A DNA stretch of 6,393 nt from a bacterium (lineage in GTDB: Bacteria > Actinomycetota > Acidimicrobiia > UBA5794 > ZC4RG35): positions 1 to 6,393 of the forward strand of contig JAPPKR010000083.1 in the NCBI GenBank assembly GCA_028819835.1, read 5' to 3'. Both the position numbers and the translations under genes were made by a program. This document shows positions 5,742 through 6,393 of the stretch, piece after piece (positions within the stretch are counted from its first letter, which is position 1; every line of letters starts with the position of its first letter). The notes beneath the pieces are model-generated. The model searched no databases, was not told the origin of the DNA, and was given only the letters and a program-made list of their open reading frames with translations.

Positions 5742-6393
5742 CTATCCGTTGGGAGCCCACCAGGATGGACGCTGGTCACTGCCGAAGGTGATTTGTTGCC
5801 GGTTTCCGCCGTCCGCATCCATTACAAAAATCCCCAGAGGGTTGTCGAAGGCTATGCGGGTGCCGTCGGGAGACCACTCCGGATGGCGATTCCAAAGTTG
5901 ATCATCGGTCAGTTGCGTCTCGTTGCCGCCGTCCGCATCCATTACATATATGTCGTAGCCACCGTCCCGATAGCTTGAGAACGCGATCTGCCTGCCATCC
6001 GGCGACCAAACAGGGTCAAGGTCTTCGTAATCGTTGTCTGTCAACTGTTCAACCCTCCCATCCTCCACATGCACCACGTAGATCTCGAAATCATCCAGCG
6101 CCTTTGACACCGGGCCGCCGACGCTGACTTCGGTGCGGGCTTGAAAGGCTATCCGGGTGCCATCCGGCGACCACCTCGGCTCCAGATCCCGTCGGTCGTT
6201 GTGGGTGAGTTGTCGCTGGTTGCTGCCGTCCGCGTCCATCACCCAGATCTCGTAGTAACTGTCGTGCTTCTGCTCCCGCCTGGAGAAGGCGATGCTGGTT
6301 CCGTCAGGCGACCACTGGGGGGTTGAATTCTGCCTAGGTGTACTTCCCAGGGACGTTGTTGACGGTTTTGGTGCTTGGATAAGGGAGGGCCTC
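5742..6393 (-). CDS. TolB/PD40-type beta-propeller protein, 5'-truncated
   Basis: The C-terminal 216 residues are visible, and the frame is open to the right window edge. After a Ser/Thr/Pro-rich linker (visible residues 1-24) come four PD40 (WD40-like) blades, each with WSPDG-x-x-IAF early and IYVMDADG-like text late. The blade-start tryptophans fall at visible residues 27, 74, 129 and 173, with a fifth blade start, PSWWAPNG, immediately before the stop. Such TolB-like propellers occur in periplasmic, extracytoplasmic or multi-domain sensor proteins, including WD-repeat kinases. The N-terminal domain that would decide localisation lies outside the window. Blade two has an insertion (about TEVSVGGPVSKALDDF) and blade four is shortened. 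The stop inside the WSPDG-like motif looks premature for a repeat but may be the normal closing strand. The acetyltransferase gene follows after 13 bp. Confidence 0.85.
   Translation of the reverse strand, partial: RPSLIQAPKPSTTSLGSTPRQNSTPQWSPDGTSIAFSRREQKHDSYYEIWVMDADGSNQRQLTHNDRRDLEPRWSPDGTRIAFQARTEVSVGGPVSKALDDFEIYVVHVEDGRVEQLTDNDYEDLDPVWSPDGRQIAFSSYRDGGYDIYVMDADGGNETQLTDDQLWNRHPEWSPDGTRIAFDNPLGIFVMDADGGNRQQITFGSDQRPSWWAPNG
5806..5946. repeat. Two copies of a 21-bp exact repeat, 120 bp apart, within the propeller gene
   Basis: Positions 5806-5826 and 5926-5946 are identical over 21 bases. They encode the same MDADGG segment in blades three and four on the minus strand, and the 120-bp spacing equals 40 codons. 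A related but diverged copy lies around 6224-6243. This fits recent internal duplication or gene conversion of propeller blades and could promote slippage or recombination. Confidence 0.75.

Noticed and set aside
5729..5818. N-terminal extension of the acetyltransferase from a start at 5818
   Set aside because: It would overlap the propeller gene by 77 bp and adds residues unlike GNAT proteins; the MDIRIRAAEPRD start is typical.
5806..5946. CRISPR-like or mobile repeat
   Set aside because: The 21-bp copies are in-frame parts of propeller blades encoding MDADGG; there are only two exact copies and no leader or cas gene.

Overview
The window is a compact, high-GC bacterial chromosome segment with coding density near 97%. 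It holds eight protein genes and one tRNA gene, and I see no phage, insertion-sequence or CRISPR signal. Most starts lack a recognisable Shine-Dalgarno sequence. Two starts sit 7-8 nt behind TANNNT hexamers, as in leaderless transcripts. Together with the GC content and protein styles this suggests an actinobacterium-like lineage, perhaps an uncultured Acidimicrobiia-type organism. That placement is inference only; Chloroflexota or another high-GC phylum is not excluded.

Layout: (1) 1-581, plus strand, the C-terminal part of an AI-2E/PerM-family membrane permease. (2) 565-1740, minus strand, a DAO-type FAD-dependent amine/amino-acid oxidoreductase whose 3' end overlaps the permease tail by 17 bp. 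(3) A 33-bp divergent gap, then a tight plus-strand cluster: alanyl-tRNA editing protein AlaX (1774-2493), CvpA-family membrane protein (2502-3074), AlkD-like DNA alkylation repair protein (3086-3754) and a class I SAM methyltransferase (3759-4364), with gaps of 8, 11 and 4 bp. (4) Minus strand, a YjdF/DUF2238-like six-helix membrane protein (4361-4963) whose stop overlaps the methyltransferase stop inside a 14-bp perfect palindrome. (5) tRNA-Arg(CCU) (4966-5038, minus), only 2 nt upstream of that membrane gene's ATG. (6) A 156-bp spacer with a G-quadruplex-type motif and a candidate tRNA promoter. (7) Minus strand, a GNAT acetyltransferase (5195-5728) preceded 13 bp upstream by a TolB/PD40-type beta-propeller gene (5742-6393) that runs off the window.

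Functionally these look like housekeeping and quality-control genes (tRNA proofreading, base-damage repair, small-molecule modification) with no single obvious pathway. I see no convincing new multi-gene system. The most unusual points are the tRNA/ORF junction, where tRNA 3' processing would leave a nearly leaderless mRNA; the Cys-to-Asp substitution in the AlaX zinc motif; the palindromic shared stop; and an apparently eroded fifth propeller repeat at the acetyltransferase start.
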